Positions 9,449 to 17,799 of a DNA stretch of 64,000 nt are shown in pieces. How positions within the stretch are numbered: the first letter of the stretch is position 1; each line of letters starts with the position of its first letter. The translations under genes and the position numbers were made by a program. The notes beneath the pieces are model-generated. The model was not told where the DNA came from. It searched no databases and saw only the letters and a program-made list of their open reading frames with translations. This stretch comes from Bradyrhizobium diversitatis (lineage in GTDB: Bacteria > Pseudomonadota > Alphaproteobacteria > Rhizobiales > Xanthobacteraceae), in NCBI RefSeq assembly GCF_016031635.1, contig NZ_JACEGD010000030.1, positions 1 to 64,000 of the forward strand, in the 5' to 3' direction.

Positions 9449-10274
9449 TTAGTGCGCGGTCCAGCCGCCGTCGACAGGCAGCGCGACGCCCGTGATGGAC
9501 GCGGCCGCGTCTGTCGACAGGAACACCGTGAGCGCGCCGAGCTCTTCGACTGTCGCAAAACGCTTGTTCGGCTGCTGTGCCAGCAGCACGTCGCGGATCA
9601 CCCTCGTCGCGGGAGATGCCGTGCGCCTTGGCCTGCCCGTCGATCTGCGCCTCGACCAGCGGCGTATAGACGTAGCCCGGGCAGACCGCATTGCAGGTGA
9701 TGCCCTCCTCCGCGGTCTCGAGCGCGGTGACTTTCGTGAGTCCGACGATGCCGTGCTTGGCCGCGACATAGGCCGCCTTGAATGGCGAGCCGACCAGACC
9801 GTGCGCGGAGGCGACATTGATGATCCGGCCAAAGCCGTTCCGCCGCATCGCCGGCAGTGCGAGCCGCGTCGTGTGGAACACCGAGCTCAGGTTGATCGCG
9901 AGGATCTGATCCCATTTCTCCACCGGGAACTGATCGAGCGGCGCGACGTGCTGGATCCCGGCATTGTTGACGAGAATGTCGAGCCGGCCCGATTGGGCGA
10001 TGGTCGCCGCGATCATCTCGGCGATTGATTTGGGTTTCGTCATGTCGGCCGGCGAGAAGCTCGCCTTGATGCCGAACTCGGCGGCGATCTGCTCGCGGGT
10101 CCGGCCGATCTCGCTGGCAACGCCAAGCCCGTTCAGCACGATGTCGGCGCCGGCCGCCGCCAGGGCACGCGCGATGCCGAGACCGATTCCGCTGGTCGAG
10201 CCCGTGACCAGTGCCACCTTGCCCGCCAGCGCGCGGGCAGGTTGAGATGTCTGCGGCTTCAGCGGTATGTTCAT
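9449..10274 (-). pseudogene. bdhA: 3-Hydroxybutyrate dehydrogenase, frameshifted near its 3' end
   Basis: This gene encodes an SDR that oxidises D-3-hydroxybutyrate to acetoacetate in PHB breakdown. The N-terminal 220 or so residues are intact: TGSTSGIGLGIA cofactor loop, NNAGIQHVAPL, active-site AAYVAAK and NAVCPGYVYTPLVE. After AKAHGISRDE the reading frame breaks. The expected VIRDVLLAQQPNKRFATV and the C-terminal GVALPVDGGWTAH are present but in another frame. One extra G in a GGG run (complement of CCC at 9601-9603) explains it; removing it restores the family's normal length and ends at the TAA at 9449-9451. As written, translation would continue to a TGA at 9444 with an unrelated 50-60-residue tail. 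It could be a real mutation or a sequencing error. Confidence 0.88.
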
Positions 10275-10451
10275 GACGCGGTCTCCATTGGCAATGACTG
10301 GGTTTCCAGCCTGCGCAGAAGCTGGAGCATCGCCCGCCCAAACGGAAATACCGGCTGGCTTCCGAATCCATAGGCGCGCGCTATTGCGGGCGGGATGTCA
10401 TTCGCCGGCCGATCCGATAAGATCGAGTTCATTCTCGCTCGGAGCCGATCC

Positions 10452-11339
10452 ATGGAAATGCACCAGGTCCGCTATTTCCTCGCGGTGGCGCAGCTCTTGA
10501 ATTTCACGCGCGCGGCCGAGGAGTGCAACGTCACGCAGCCGTCGCTGACGCGCGCGATCAAGCAGCTGGAGGCCGAGCTCGGCGGCGACCTGTTCCGCCG
10601 CGAACGGCCGGCGGCGCAATTGACCGAGCTCGGTCAACGCATGCATCCGCTTCTGAAGCAGTGCTATGACGCCGCCGCCGGCGCACGTTCGCTCGCCTCC
10701 TCGTTCAAAAGCGGGGAGATCGGTGCGCTCCGCATTGCGCTGACGCATTCGATCGACCTCGCCTTGCTCATTCCACATCTCAACGAGATCAAGCGGCAGT
10801 TCAACCGGCTCGAATTCCGCTTCCTGCGCGGCTCGAACCGGGAGGTCGGCGATTTCCTGAAGAAGGGCGAAGCCGAGCTCGGCATCGCTGCGGAGATCGA
10901 CGAGGCCTGGGACCGGCTCGACGTCTGGCCGCTGTTCACCGAGAATTTCGAGCTCGTGGTCGGCGACGGACACCGGCTGGCCGGCCGCGCCAGCGTCGAT
11001 CTGGACGATTTGCGATCCGAGCAGCTACTGAGCCGCACCTTCTGCGAGCACGCGCGCCGCATCTCCGCGAGCCTGCGCGAACACGGCATCGACATCGAAC
11101 ATGGCCATGAGGTCTCGAACGAGCGCGATCTGATCGAGCTGGTCGAGGCCGACATGGGCGTCGCCATGGTGCCGCACACCTCGCCCGTGCCGGAGCGGCT
11201 GACACGCGCCGCAGTGGCAGGGCTGGATGCCCGCCGTACCGTCAACCTTTATGGGGTCGCGGGCCGACAACGCACGGCCGTAGGCAATGCCGTGATGCGC
11301 ATGCTGCGCGGCGCCGATTGGCGGGAAATCGCGGGGTAG
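10452..11339 (+). CDS. LysR-family transcriptional regulator
   Basis: This is a DNA-binding regulator of 295 residues, the normal LysR length. The N-terminal winged helix-turn-helix is textbook: MHQVRYFLAVAQLLNFTRAA, then NVTQPSLTRAIKQLEAELGG and LFRRE. Residues from about 90 form the ligand-sensing periplasmic-binding-like domain (IALTHSIDLALLIPHL). I chose ATG 10452 because GGAG lies just upstream and the domain starts at residue 1; an upstream in-frame ATG at 10395 has no support. It is divergent from bdhA with a 177-base gap, so bdhA and the patatin gene are possible targets. The effector is unknown. Confidence 0.93.
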   Translation: MEMHQVRYFLAVAQLLNFTRAAEECNVTQPSLTRAIKQLEAELGGDLFRRERPAAQLTELGQRMHPLLKQCYDAAAGARSLASSFKSGEIGALRIALTHSIDLALLIPHLNEIKRQFNRLEFRFLRGSNREVGDFLKKGEAELGIAAEIDEAWDRLDVWPLFTENFELVVGDGHRLAGRASVDLDDLRSEQLLSRTFCEHARRISASLREHGIDIEHGHEVSNERDLIELVEADMGVAMVPHTSPVPERLTRAAVAGLDARRTVNLYGVAGRQRTAVGNAVMRMLRGADWREIAG

Positions 11340-11381
11340 CTGGGGAAGCATTCTCCCAGCAGGCGAGATGCGCATTGCTGC

Positions 11382-11637
11382 GCCCTCGCCCCTTGTGGGA
11401 GAGGGCAGCGAAGGTGCCGGAAGCGGACTCACTTGGGTGAGGGGTATATCTCCACGGACATCAGTGTATGGGACTAGATACCCCTCATCCGGCGCCTTCC
11501 TTCTCCCCTTGCGGGAGAAGGTGGCGCGAAGCGCCGGATGAGGGGTATCTCTCCACGGAAAGCTTGGAGGCATACCCCTCACCCAAGTGAGTTCGTGTCA
11601 ACCGGCGTCGCTGCCCTCTCCCACAAGGGGCGAGGGC
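11382..11637. repeat. 256-base nested inverted repeat, family A
   Basis: The outer arms (11382-11410 and 11609-11637) are perfect 29-base inverted copies built around GCCCTCGCCCCTTGTGGG. A second pair inside (CTCACTTGGGTGAGGGGTAT and its complement) matches over 20 bases. In the centre lies a smaller hairpin unit with CTCCCCTTGCGGGAG. The element fills most of the 387-base gap between the LysR gene and the convergent redoxin gene, where no other feature was seen. Shorter family members are at 22990, 37465 and 61453. Confidence 0.88.
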
Positions 11638-11726
11638 ACTTCAATCTGCATCTCGCTGCTTGCAAGAGCATCATGTATCTGTTCGACAACAAGGGAAGAA
11701 AGAGGGAGCAGTCCGCCCGCGCAGAC

Positions 11727-12443
11727 CTAGTTCTCCCGGCTCGCGCTCTCCAGCGCTTCGATCAGATCGTCGATCTCCATGCGCTTGCGAAAATCCGGAT
11801 CGACGAAGCGAGCCTTCACGATGCCGTCGCGGCCGACGACGAATACGGCCGGGATCGGCAGCATCCAGCCGTCATTGCCGTGGAATTTCGCCATGTCCTG
11901 ATAGGACAGCAGTTGCTGAATCTCGGTGCCGAGCCAAATCGCGAGATTGAGCGACAGCGCGTAGCCGTTGTCGAGATCGGTCAGGATCGGAAACGGCGCG
12001 CCGGACTCGGCCTTGAGCTGTCCGGTATATTCCTGCGTCTCCGGCACGATTGCGACGACCTGCGCCCCCATGGCCTCGATGCGATCGCGTGCCTGAACCA
12101 CGGCGCGGACATTGAGCCTGCAATAGGGACACCAATGGCCGCGGAAGAACATCACGGCGAGCGGACCGCGCTCCAGCAGCGCAGGCATCGCGACGAGACG
12201 CCCGCCCTCGTCAGGCAGCATGAACGGCGGCATCGCATCGCCCGCGCGCGGCGCGGTCGCGCCACCGCCGTTTCCGTCCAATCGCGCCACCAGCCGATCG
12301 ACCGCCTCGCCATAGGCCGGGAAGACTTCGCGGCTGGCATCCGCATAGGCGCGGAGCTGTTCGTTCAGCGTACCGTCCATGTCGCGGCAGCGCTGGAAGG
12401 CGAGTCTGAGCTGTTCGGTGTCGGCTGGCGAGAGAGACGTCAT
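11727..12443 (-). CDS. Peroxiredoxin-like / AhpC-TSA family redoxin
   Basis: This is a thioredoxin-fold peroxidase-like protein of 238 residues. The active site reads FFRGHWCPYCRLNV, a CxxC centre in the position of the peroxidatic Cys of AhpC/TSA proteins. The helical N-terminal 60 residues (DTEQLRLAFQRCRDMDGTLN) precede the fold that starts near PRAGDAMPPFMLPDEGGR. The start at 12443 has GGAG 8 bases upstream. No signal peptide is present, so it is cytoplasmic and should reduce peroxides or protein disulfides. It is convergent with the LysR gene across a long repeat. The reductant partner is not identifiable here. Confidence 0.88.
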   Translation of the reverse strand: MTSLSPADTEQLRLAFQRCRDMDGTLNEQLRAYADASREVFPAYGEAVDRLVARLDGNGGGATAPRAGDAMPPFMLPDEGGRLVAMPALLERGPLAVMFFRGHWCPYCRLNVRAVVQARDRIEAMGAQVVAIVPETQEYTGQLKAESGAPFPILTDLDNGYALSLNLAIWLGTEIQQLLSYQDMAKFHGNDGWMLPIPAVFVVGRDGIVKARFVDPDFRKRMEIDDLIEALESASREN

Positions 12444-12528
12444 CTTTCTGCTCCGGCATTCCCTGGGGGCCAATAGTAGTTTCCCGGTTCGGCCGCCCGC
12501 AAGGGGCGGCCGCGCTGCCAGGATCGGT

Positions 12529-12813
12529 TCAGTTCACGTAGAAGTTGCCGGTGGGATCGAGCCGCCCCGAGGCAGAGTACAGCGTCCCGTTGTCCATGAA
12601 GAAGACCGTGTTGTCGGGTACCTTCTTCGCGTGCTTCATCATGGCCTCGTGGTTCTTCTCGGCCGGCGCCATCGCCATCGCCGACATCTTGCCAGGCCCA
12701 CCATAGACATAGGCCATGCCGGCCTTGAAATCCCAGGCGGCCTCCGAGAGGGCCGATGTGGCGATGACCGCAAACGCGGCGGTGGCGATCAGGGTCTTGG
12801 ACAGTCTTGTCAT
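12529..12813 (-). CDS. Small secreted protein of unknown function
   Basis: This is a 94-residue protein with a clear Sec signal peptide (MTRLSKTLIATAAFAVIATSA, likely cut near ALSEAA). The mature part is about 70 residues with a Met-rich stretch (GPGKMSAMAMAPAEKNHEAMMKHAKK) and ends TGNFYVN. I do not recognise a family with certainty. The Met and His content could suit metal binding, but that is only a guess. The start at 12813 has GGAGGAG upstream. It lies 85 bases upstream of the redoxin gene on the same strand and is divergent from a periplasmic cupin gene. Confidence 0.8.
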   Translation of the reverse strand: MTRLSKTLIATAAFAVIATSALSEAAWDFKAGMAYVYGGPGKMSAMAMAPAEKNHEAMMKHAKKVPDNTVFFMDNGTLYSASGRLDPTGNFYVN

Positions 12814-13051
12814 GGGATGCTCCTCCGAATTGACGTGAACGCCCGCCAATCGGGCGCTTCGTCATCGAACGGTGGAAGCCGCGCGAGCGGAAATGCCGAT
12901 CCACAATCGGTTCAATAGCCGCCGCCTATCGGCATAGCACCGCGCTATTGCAGCGAGAGCGAAAGGGCATTTCAGGACGAGCCGCGGCTCGAAGAAACTC
13001 CTGCCACAGCCGGCGACCAGCGAGGTTGCGGCCAACACAGGAGACCTCCCC

Positions 13052-13534
13052 ATGTCCACGAGCCATGCTCTGTCGCGCCTGACCTGGCCAGGCCTTGCAA
13101 TCGTCGGCGCCCTGACCCTCTCGGCGCAGCCGGTAGTCGCCGGCGAATGTCCAGCCGGCAAGATCAAGCCGAACGCACAGCAGATGGTCGACCACAAACC
13201 CGTCGGCGTCACCGACGTCACGCTCGGCGCGATCGACCTCGGCAAGCAGCCGGCGCATATCGAGGGCCGCGAACTGCGCTTCCGCAAGCTGACCATCGCG
13301 CCCGGCGGCATCGTGCCCTGGCACAGCCATGACGACCGCCCCGCCCTGATCTTCGTGCAGCAGGGCGAGATCGTCGAATACGCCTCCAATTGCGTCGATC
13401 CGATCGTGCACAAGGCCGGCGACATCCGCCCCGAAGTCTACGGCACCTCGCATTGGTGGAAGAATCTCGGCAAGGAGACGGTCATCCTCTACGTCGGCGA
13501 CGTCCGCAAGGATCCCAACGACCATCACATGTAA
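13052..13534 (+). CDS. Periplasmic cupin-domain protein
   Basis: This is a 160-residue single-domain cupin with an N-terminal signal peptide (WPGLAIVGALTLSAQPVVAG). Metal-ligand motif 1 is visible as GGIVPWHSHDDRPALIFVQQGE, and the second motif as HKAGDIRPEVYGTSHWWKN. The first motif supplies two His and a Glu, as in metal-binding cupins. A ribosome site (CAGGAGA) lies 7-12 bases upstream. It is followed, 100 bases later, by an MFS carrier gene on the same strand. Small periplasmic cupins of this kind have no assigned reaction, so no function is claimed. Confidence 0.87.
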   Translation: MSTSHALSRLTWPGLAIVGALTLSAQPVVAGECPAGKIKPNAQQMVDHKPVGVTDVTLGAIDLGKQPAHIEGRELRFRKLTIAPGGIVPWHSHDDRPALIFVQQGEIVEYASNCVDPIVHKAGDIRPEVYGTSHWWKNLGKETVILYVGDVRKDPNDHHM

Positions 13535-13567
13535 CGAGCGCCCCAGCCCCAGCACTCGTTGCCGGGT

Positions 13568-13611
13568 GTGGCGCCCGGGATCCCCCATGCCGCCGGCGTG
13601 CCGGGCGCCAC
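13568..13611. repeat. Perfect 11-base inverted repeat between cupin and MFS genes
   Basis: GTGGCGCCCGG at 13568-13578 is matched by CCGGGCGCCAC at 13601-13611, with a 22-base loop. No T-run follows, so it is not a classical intrinsic terminator. It may lower readthrough from the cupin gene or protect mRNA ends. Confidence 0.6.
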
Positions 13612-13634
13612 ATTCCTCACAGGAAAATCAGGCC

Positions 13635-14837
13635 ATGACCGATATTTCCGCTCCCATCAAACAGGACGTGATGACGAACGAGGCGCATTCCCCTGGTCTC
13701 GCGCTTCGGTCGCTCGTGATCGGCCTCACCGCCTTCCTGACCGTCGTCGACCTTTTCGCGACGCAGGCGATCCTGCCCTCGCTGACGCGGCACTACGGCG
13801 TCACACCCGCAGCGATGGGCTTTGCCGTCAATGCCAGCACCTTCGGCATGGCGGTCGCAGGTCTCGTCGTCGGCTTCTTCAGCCCGCATATCGACCGGCG
13901 AACGGGCATCCTGCTCGGCCTGGCACTTCTTGCGATTCCCACCGGCCTGCTGGCGTCCGCGCCAAATCTTGCCGTCTTCACCGTCCTGCGCGTCGCGCAG
14001 GGCCTGTGCATGGCGGCCGCCTTCGCGCTCACCCTCGCTTATCTCGGCGAGCAATGCAGTGCCAAGGACGCCGGCAGTGCGTTTGCCGCCTACATCACCG
14101 GCAATGTCGCCAGCAACCTTGTCGGCCGGCTGATCTCGGCGGCCGTGGCCGATAGCCTCGGACTCGCCTGGAACTTCTACTTCTTCGCAGCGCTGAACCT
14201 GGCCGGCGCGTTACTGGTCTATTTCACCATCCAGCGCGTGCGGCCGATGCATGCGATGATGCCGGCGGCTTCGCCGGTCTCCGCCACCATCGCGCATTGG
14301 CGCGATCGACGGCTGCGGGCCGCTTTCGGCATCGGCTTCTGCATCCTGTTCGCCTTCATCGGCATCTTCACCTTCGTCAATTTCGTGCTGGTGCGGCCAC
14401 CGCTGTCGCTGGGCATGATGGATCTGGGCCTCGTCTATTTCGTCTTCCTGCCGTCGGTCGTCACGACGCTGCTGGCCGGCAAGGTGGCCGCGCGGCTGGG
14501 AACGCGCCCCACCATCTGGAGCGCGCTCGCTGTCGCCGGGCTGGGCCTGCCCTTGATGCTGGCGCCGCATCTGGGCGCGGTGCTCGCCGGCATGGTTCTG
14601 GTCGGCATCGGCACATTCTTCGCGCAGGCCGCCGCGACGGGCTTCGTCGGACAGGCCGCAACCGACAACCGCGGCATCGCCAGCGGGACCTATCTTGCGT
14701 GTTATTTCTGCGGCGGGCTCGTCGGCACGGCCGTGCTCGGCCGGCTGTTCGATGCTCTCGGCTGGCAGGCCTGCGTCGCCGGTGTGGGCGTGGCGCTCGC
14801 GCTGGCCGCCCTGCTCACCGTCGACCTGAAGCGCTAA
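13635..14837 (+). CDS. MFS transporter (drug/sugar efflux type)
   Basis: This is a 12-helix major facilitator of 400 residues. The N-terminal cytoplasmic segment is about 30 residues, then helix 1 (SLVIGLTAFLTVVDLFATQA) and the family loop 2-3 motif in VAGLVVGFFSPHIDRRTGIL. Helix 4 carries VLRVAQGLCMAAAFALTLAYL. A central loop (QRVRPMHAMMPA) divides the two halves. The start at 13635 follows AGGAAAATCAGG. Sequence style is that of DHA1 efflux carriers, but the substrate cannot be told. It converges with fixS; the gap between them is entirely a family B repeat. Confidence 0.9.
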   Translation: MTDISAPIKQDVMTNEAHSPGLALRSLVIGLTAFLTVVDLFATQAILPSLTRHYGVTPAAMGFAVNASTFGMAVAGLVVGFFSPHIDRRTGILLGLALLAIPTGLLASAPNLAVFTVLRVAQGLCMAAAFALTLAYLGEQCSAKDAGSAFAAYITGNVASNLVGRLISAAVADSLGLAWNFYFFAALNLAGALLVYFTIQRVRPMHAMMPAASPVSATIAHWRDRRLRAAFGIGFCILFAFIGIFTFVNFVLVRPPLSLGMMDLGLVYFVFLPSVVTTLLAGKVAARLGTRPTIWSALAVAGLGLPLMLAPHLGAVLAGMVLVGIGTFFAQAAATGFVGQAATDNRGIASGTYLACYFCGGLVGTAVLGRLFDALGWQACVAGVGVALALAALLTVDLKR

Positions 14838-14929
14838 CGCGCGATGCGATTGGGATGAATCGTCATCGCGCTTTAGGTTGTTGTTTAAGCATGATCTTTT
14901 CGGAAAACCGCTGCGCTCCGGATCATGCT
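14838..14929. repeat. Intergenic repeat, family B (AGCATGATCC ... GGATCATGCT)
   Basis: Read on the minus strand, the element begins directly after the fixS stop codon with AGCATGATCCGGAGCGC, continues through CGGTTTTCCGAAAAGATCATGC and ends with an inverted pair around GCGCGATG. It occupies the entire space between the converging MFS and fixS stop codons. Copies at 27256-27352 and 60014-60090 have the same orientation relative to the upstream gene. Confidence 0.85.
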
Positions 14930-15097
14930 TTAACGCTCGACCGGGGCCTCCTGCGGCGGCTCGTCGTCGGCGATGGCGCGCCAGGCGGCACCGTCGAGAT
15001 CGTCGTACTGGCCGCTGCGCAGCGACCAGAGGAAGGCGACGAGACCGGCACCTCCGAGCATCAAAGCCAGCGGGACCAGGATGACGAGGATCTCCAT
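14930..15097 (-). CDS. fixS: cbb3 oxidase maturation protein FixS/CcoS
   Basis: This is a 55-residue membrane protein required for maturation of cbb3-type cytochrome oxidase, probably in copper or haem loading together with FixI. The sequence starts MEILVILVPLALMLGGAGLV, one transmembrane helix, followed by the family-typical AFLWSLRSGQYDDLDG, then an acidic tail ending APVER. The ATG overlaps the fixI stop (ATGA), so the two are translationally coupled. It is the last gene of fixGHIS. The stop codon abuts a family B repeat. Confidence 0.95.
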   Translation of the reverse strand: MEILVILVPLALMLGGAGLVAFLWSLRSGQYDDLDGAAWRAIADDEPPQEAPVER

Positions 15098-17286
15098 CAC
15101 ACGATCTCCCGCGAGGTGCTGCGGGCACGCAGCGAATTCAGCATGACCAGGATCGAGGATCCGCTCATGGCCGCTGCCGCGATCAGAGGCGTCACGATGC
15201 CGCTGATCGCGACCGGAACGGCAAGCACGTTGTAGCCGATCGCAAGCCAGAGGTTCTGCCGCATCAGGTGCAGCGCCTTGCGCGAAGCATCGATCGCGGC
15301 AACCACGGGGGCGAGCGGCCGGCCGAGGAAGACGAGATCGGCGGTGGCCTGGCTGAGATGCGCGGCCGAGATCGGCGACATCGACACATGGGCCGCCGCC
15401 AATGACGGCGCATCGTTCATGCCGTCACCGACCATCAGCACCTTGGCGCCGCGCTGCTTCAGCTCTTCGATCCGCGCGATCTTGTCGGCTGGCGTGACGC
15501 CGGCGCGCCACTCGGGCATAGCGAGCGCCTGCGCCGCAGCCTTCACCGCCGGCTCGCGGTCGCCGGACAGGATCTCGATGCCGATGTTGCGCGCCTTCAG
15601 GGCCGCGACCACGGCCTGCGCATCCGGACGCAGGCCCTGGCGTACCGAGAGGACGAATTTCTCGCTGCCCTTGCTGAAAGCGACGACGGAGGCTTCGGGA
15701 TCGAGCGTGGCGCCGCCGACCAGCGTCTCGGCACCGCAGTAGGACGGACGGCCGAGGCGAAGCTCGACGCCGTCCACGGTCGCGCGGACGCCCTGCCCGG
15801 GTTCTTCGACCGCGCCGACGATCGGAGACTTCGCATCGGCAGCCTGAGCGACGGCGGCGGCGACCGGATGATGGCTCGACAGCGCGAGCCGGCCGGCGAG
15901 CTCGAAGACGTCGGCGGGGATGTCGGCCGCATTCATCACTTCGAGATCAGGCAGCGTCAGCGTGCCGGTCTTGTCGAAGATGACATGGTCGGCTTCCGCC
16001 ATCCGCTCGATCGCGTCCCCAGAATTCAGCAACACCCCGGACTTGAACATCGCGCCGGAGGCGATCGTCTGCACGGTCGGAATGGCAAGGCCCAGCGCAC
16101 AGGGGCAGGTAATGATGAGGACGGCAACGCCGGTGACGATCGCATCATGCCAGCTCGCGCCGGCGATGACCCAGCCGAGGATGGTCAGTAGCGCGGTCGC
16201 ATGCACCACCGGCGCGTACAGCCGCGAGGCGCGGTCGGCGAGCCGCATGTAGCGCGAGCGCGCCTGCAGCGCATTGTCCAACAGCCGCGTGATCTCGGCG
16301 AGCAGCGTCGCCTCCGAGGCGGCCGAGACCCGCACCCGCAGCGTGCCCGAGATGTTCATCGATCCCGCATAGACCGGCGTGCCCTGCTCCGCCGTGACAT
16401 AGAGCGTCTCGCCGGTGATCAGGCTCTGGTCGATCTCGGAACGTCCCTCGATCACGGTGCCGTCGACCGCGCAGCGCTCGCCCGGCCGCAGCAGCACGAT
16501 GTCGCCGGGATGGATGGCAGCTACCGGCACTTGCGAGATTTCGCCGGGGCCCACGAACTTCGCAGCCGTCTCCGCTTTCAGCGCCGCGAGATTGCCGGCG
16601 ACCGCGCGGGTCCGCCGCCGCATGTTCTGGTCGAGGAAGCGGCCGACCAGGAGGAAGGTCAGCAGCATGATCGCGGCGTCGAAATAGGCGTGCTCGGCGT
16701 GGTGGATGGTCTCGACCACGGACATGCCGAGCGCCAGGATCACGCCGATCGAGATCGGCACGTCCATGTTGGTGGTCTTCGCCGACAGCGCGCGCCAGGC
16801 CGAGCGGAAGAACGGCTGGCCGGCATAGGCCGCCGCCGGCAATGCGATCAGCGCCGACAGCCAGTGGAAGAAGTCGCGCTGCTCCGGCAGCATGTCCGAG
16901 ACGTTGCCCGACCATACCGGGATCGACAGCATCATCACGTTCATGGTGGCGAATGCCGCGACGCCGAGGCAGCGCAGCAGGAAACGCGATTCGGCGACCT
17001 CGGCCTCCTCCGCGCTTTCGGTCTCGAACGGATAGGCCTTGTAGCCGAGCTCCTCGAGTCGATCGATGAACCGGCCGGGATCGAGCGTGCCCGCCTTCCA
17101 TTCCAGCGCGACGCGGCGGTCGGTGAGATTCACGCGCGCCAGCGTGACGTCGGGGATGGCGGACAGGCCGCGTTCGATCTTGGCCATGCACCCAGCGCAG
17201 TGAACGCCTTCGACCGCGAGATCGATGTGCTGGATGCCCTCACCCGCGTTTCGGACGTAGTGCGAGAAATCCCGCGTGACGTGCAT
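15097..17286 (-). CDS. fixI: Copper-transporting P1B-type ATPase FixI/CcoI
   Basis: This inner-membrane ATPase exports copper for insertion into the CuB site of cbb3 oxidase. It has 729 residues. An N-terminal heavy-metal domain carries GVHCAGCMAKIE (CxxC). Then come eight predicted helices, the CPC metal motif in IITCPCALGLAIP, the phosphorylation site DKTGTLTLPD and the hinge MVGDGMNDAPSLA. The start at 17286 has AAGGAC upstream and lies 11 bases after the fixH stop. A longer open frame upstream overlaps fixH and has no support. It is cotranscribed with fixG, fixH and fixS. Confidence 0.96.
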   Translation of the reverse strand: MHVTRDFSHYVRNAGEGIQHIDLAVEGVHCAGCMAKIERGLSAIPDVTLARVNLTDRRVALEWKAGTLDPGRFIDRLEELGYKAYPFETESAEEAEVAESRFLLRCLGVAAFATMNVMMLSIPVWSGNVSDMLPEQRDFFHWLSALIALPAAAYAGQPFFRSAWRALSAKTTNMDVPISIGVILALGMSVVETIHHAEHAYFDAAIMLLTFLLVGRFLDQNMRRRTRAVAGNLAALKAETAAKFVGPGEISQVPVAAIHPGDIVLLRPGERCAVDGTVIEGRSEIDQSLITGETLYVTAEQGTPVYAGSMNISGTLRVRVSAASEATLLAEITRLLDNALQARSRYMRLADRASRLYAPVVHATALLTILGWVIAGASWHDAIVTGVAVLIITCPCALGLAIPTVQTIASGAMFKSGVLLNSGDAIERMAEADHVIFDKTGTLTLPDLEVMNAADIPADVFELAGRLALSSHHPVAAAVAQAADAKSPIVGAVEEPGQGVRATVDGVELRLGRPSYCGAETLVGGATLDPEASVVAFSKGSEKFVLSVRQGLRPDAQAVVAALKARNIGIEILSGDREPAVKAAAQALAMPEWRAGVTPADKIARIEELKQRGAKVLMVGDGMNDAPSLAAAHVSMSPISAAHLSQATADLVFLGRPLAPVVAAIDASRKALHLMRQNLWLAIGYNVLAVPVAISGIVTPLIAAAAMSGSSILVMLNSLRARSTSREIV

Positions 17287-17297
17287 GACGAAGTCCT

Positions 17298-17783
17298 TCA
17301 GTTCAGGATCACGCGGTTGCGCGACAGGAACACGCGTGTTCCTCGCGCCTCGCCCTCGATCACCAGGTCCCATTGGCCCGGCGCGACGGACGCGGCACCG
17401 CCGCGATAGAGACCGATGCCGGATTCGGTCAGCTCGACGGCGAGATCGGCACGCTTGTCGGTCGGCCGCTCCAGCCGGCCGCCGAACTTGAGCCCGGAGA
17501 TCGGCTGGCCGCCGGCATCGCGGGCTTCGACCTGGACCGAGGCGCCGCCGTCGTTGCGGCGCTCGATATGGGCGTTGACCTTCCATTTGCGCGCGGCCTG
17601 GTCCTGCGCCGCCGAGATCTCGCGGTCATAGACGAGGCCCGCGGCGTAGGGGCTGTCGACGTCGGTGCCGGGCAGCGTCGCGATCGCGAGCTTCATCATG
17701 GTCCCGTTGACGCCGATCACGACGCCGAAGAAAGCGACCAGCATCAGCAAGACCTTGGTTCCGGTCAGAGGCTTGGAAGCCAT
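17298..17783 (-). CDS. fixH: FixH family protein (cbb3 oxidase assembly)
   Basis: This is a 161-residue membrane-anchored protein of the FixH/CcoH family, needed for stable assembly of cbb3 oxidase. One N-terminal helix (KVLLMLVAFFGVVIGVNGTMM) is followed by a periplasmic beta-rich domain with the typical [19 protein letters not shown] segment and a C-terminal GQWDLVIEGEARGTRVFLSR. The gene lies between fixG (16-base gap) and fixI (11-base gap). Confidence 0.94.
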   Translation of the reverse strand: MASKPLTGTKVLLMLVAFFGVVIGVNGTMMKLAIATLPGTDVDSPYAAGLVYDREISAAQDQAARKWKVNAHIERRNDGGASVQVEARDAGGQPISGLKFGGRLERPTDKRADLAVELTESGIGLYRGGAASVAPGQWDLVIEGEARGTRVFLSRNRVILN

Positions 17784-17799
17784 GGCAGTCTCCTGATCC

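Noticed and set aside
8787-9558. A longer N-terminus for the patatin-like protein starting at 9558
   Set aside because: The extra residues are Arg/Ser-rich, overlap the conserved 3' end of bdhA and lack a ribosome site. The ATG at 9378 has AGGAG at the right distance.
11340-11726. CRISPR-like array in the repeat-rich gap
   Set aside because: The repeats are inverted and nested, not evenly spaced direct repeats with unique spacers, and no cas gene is present.
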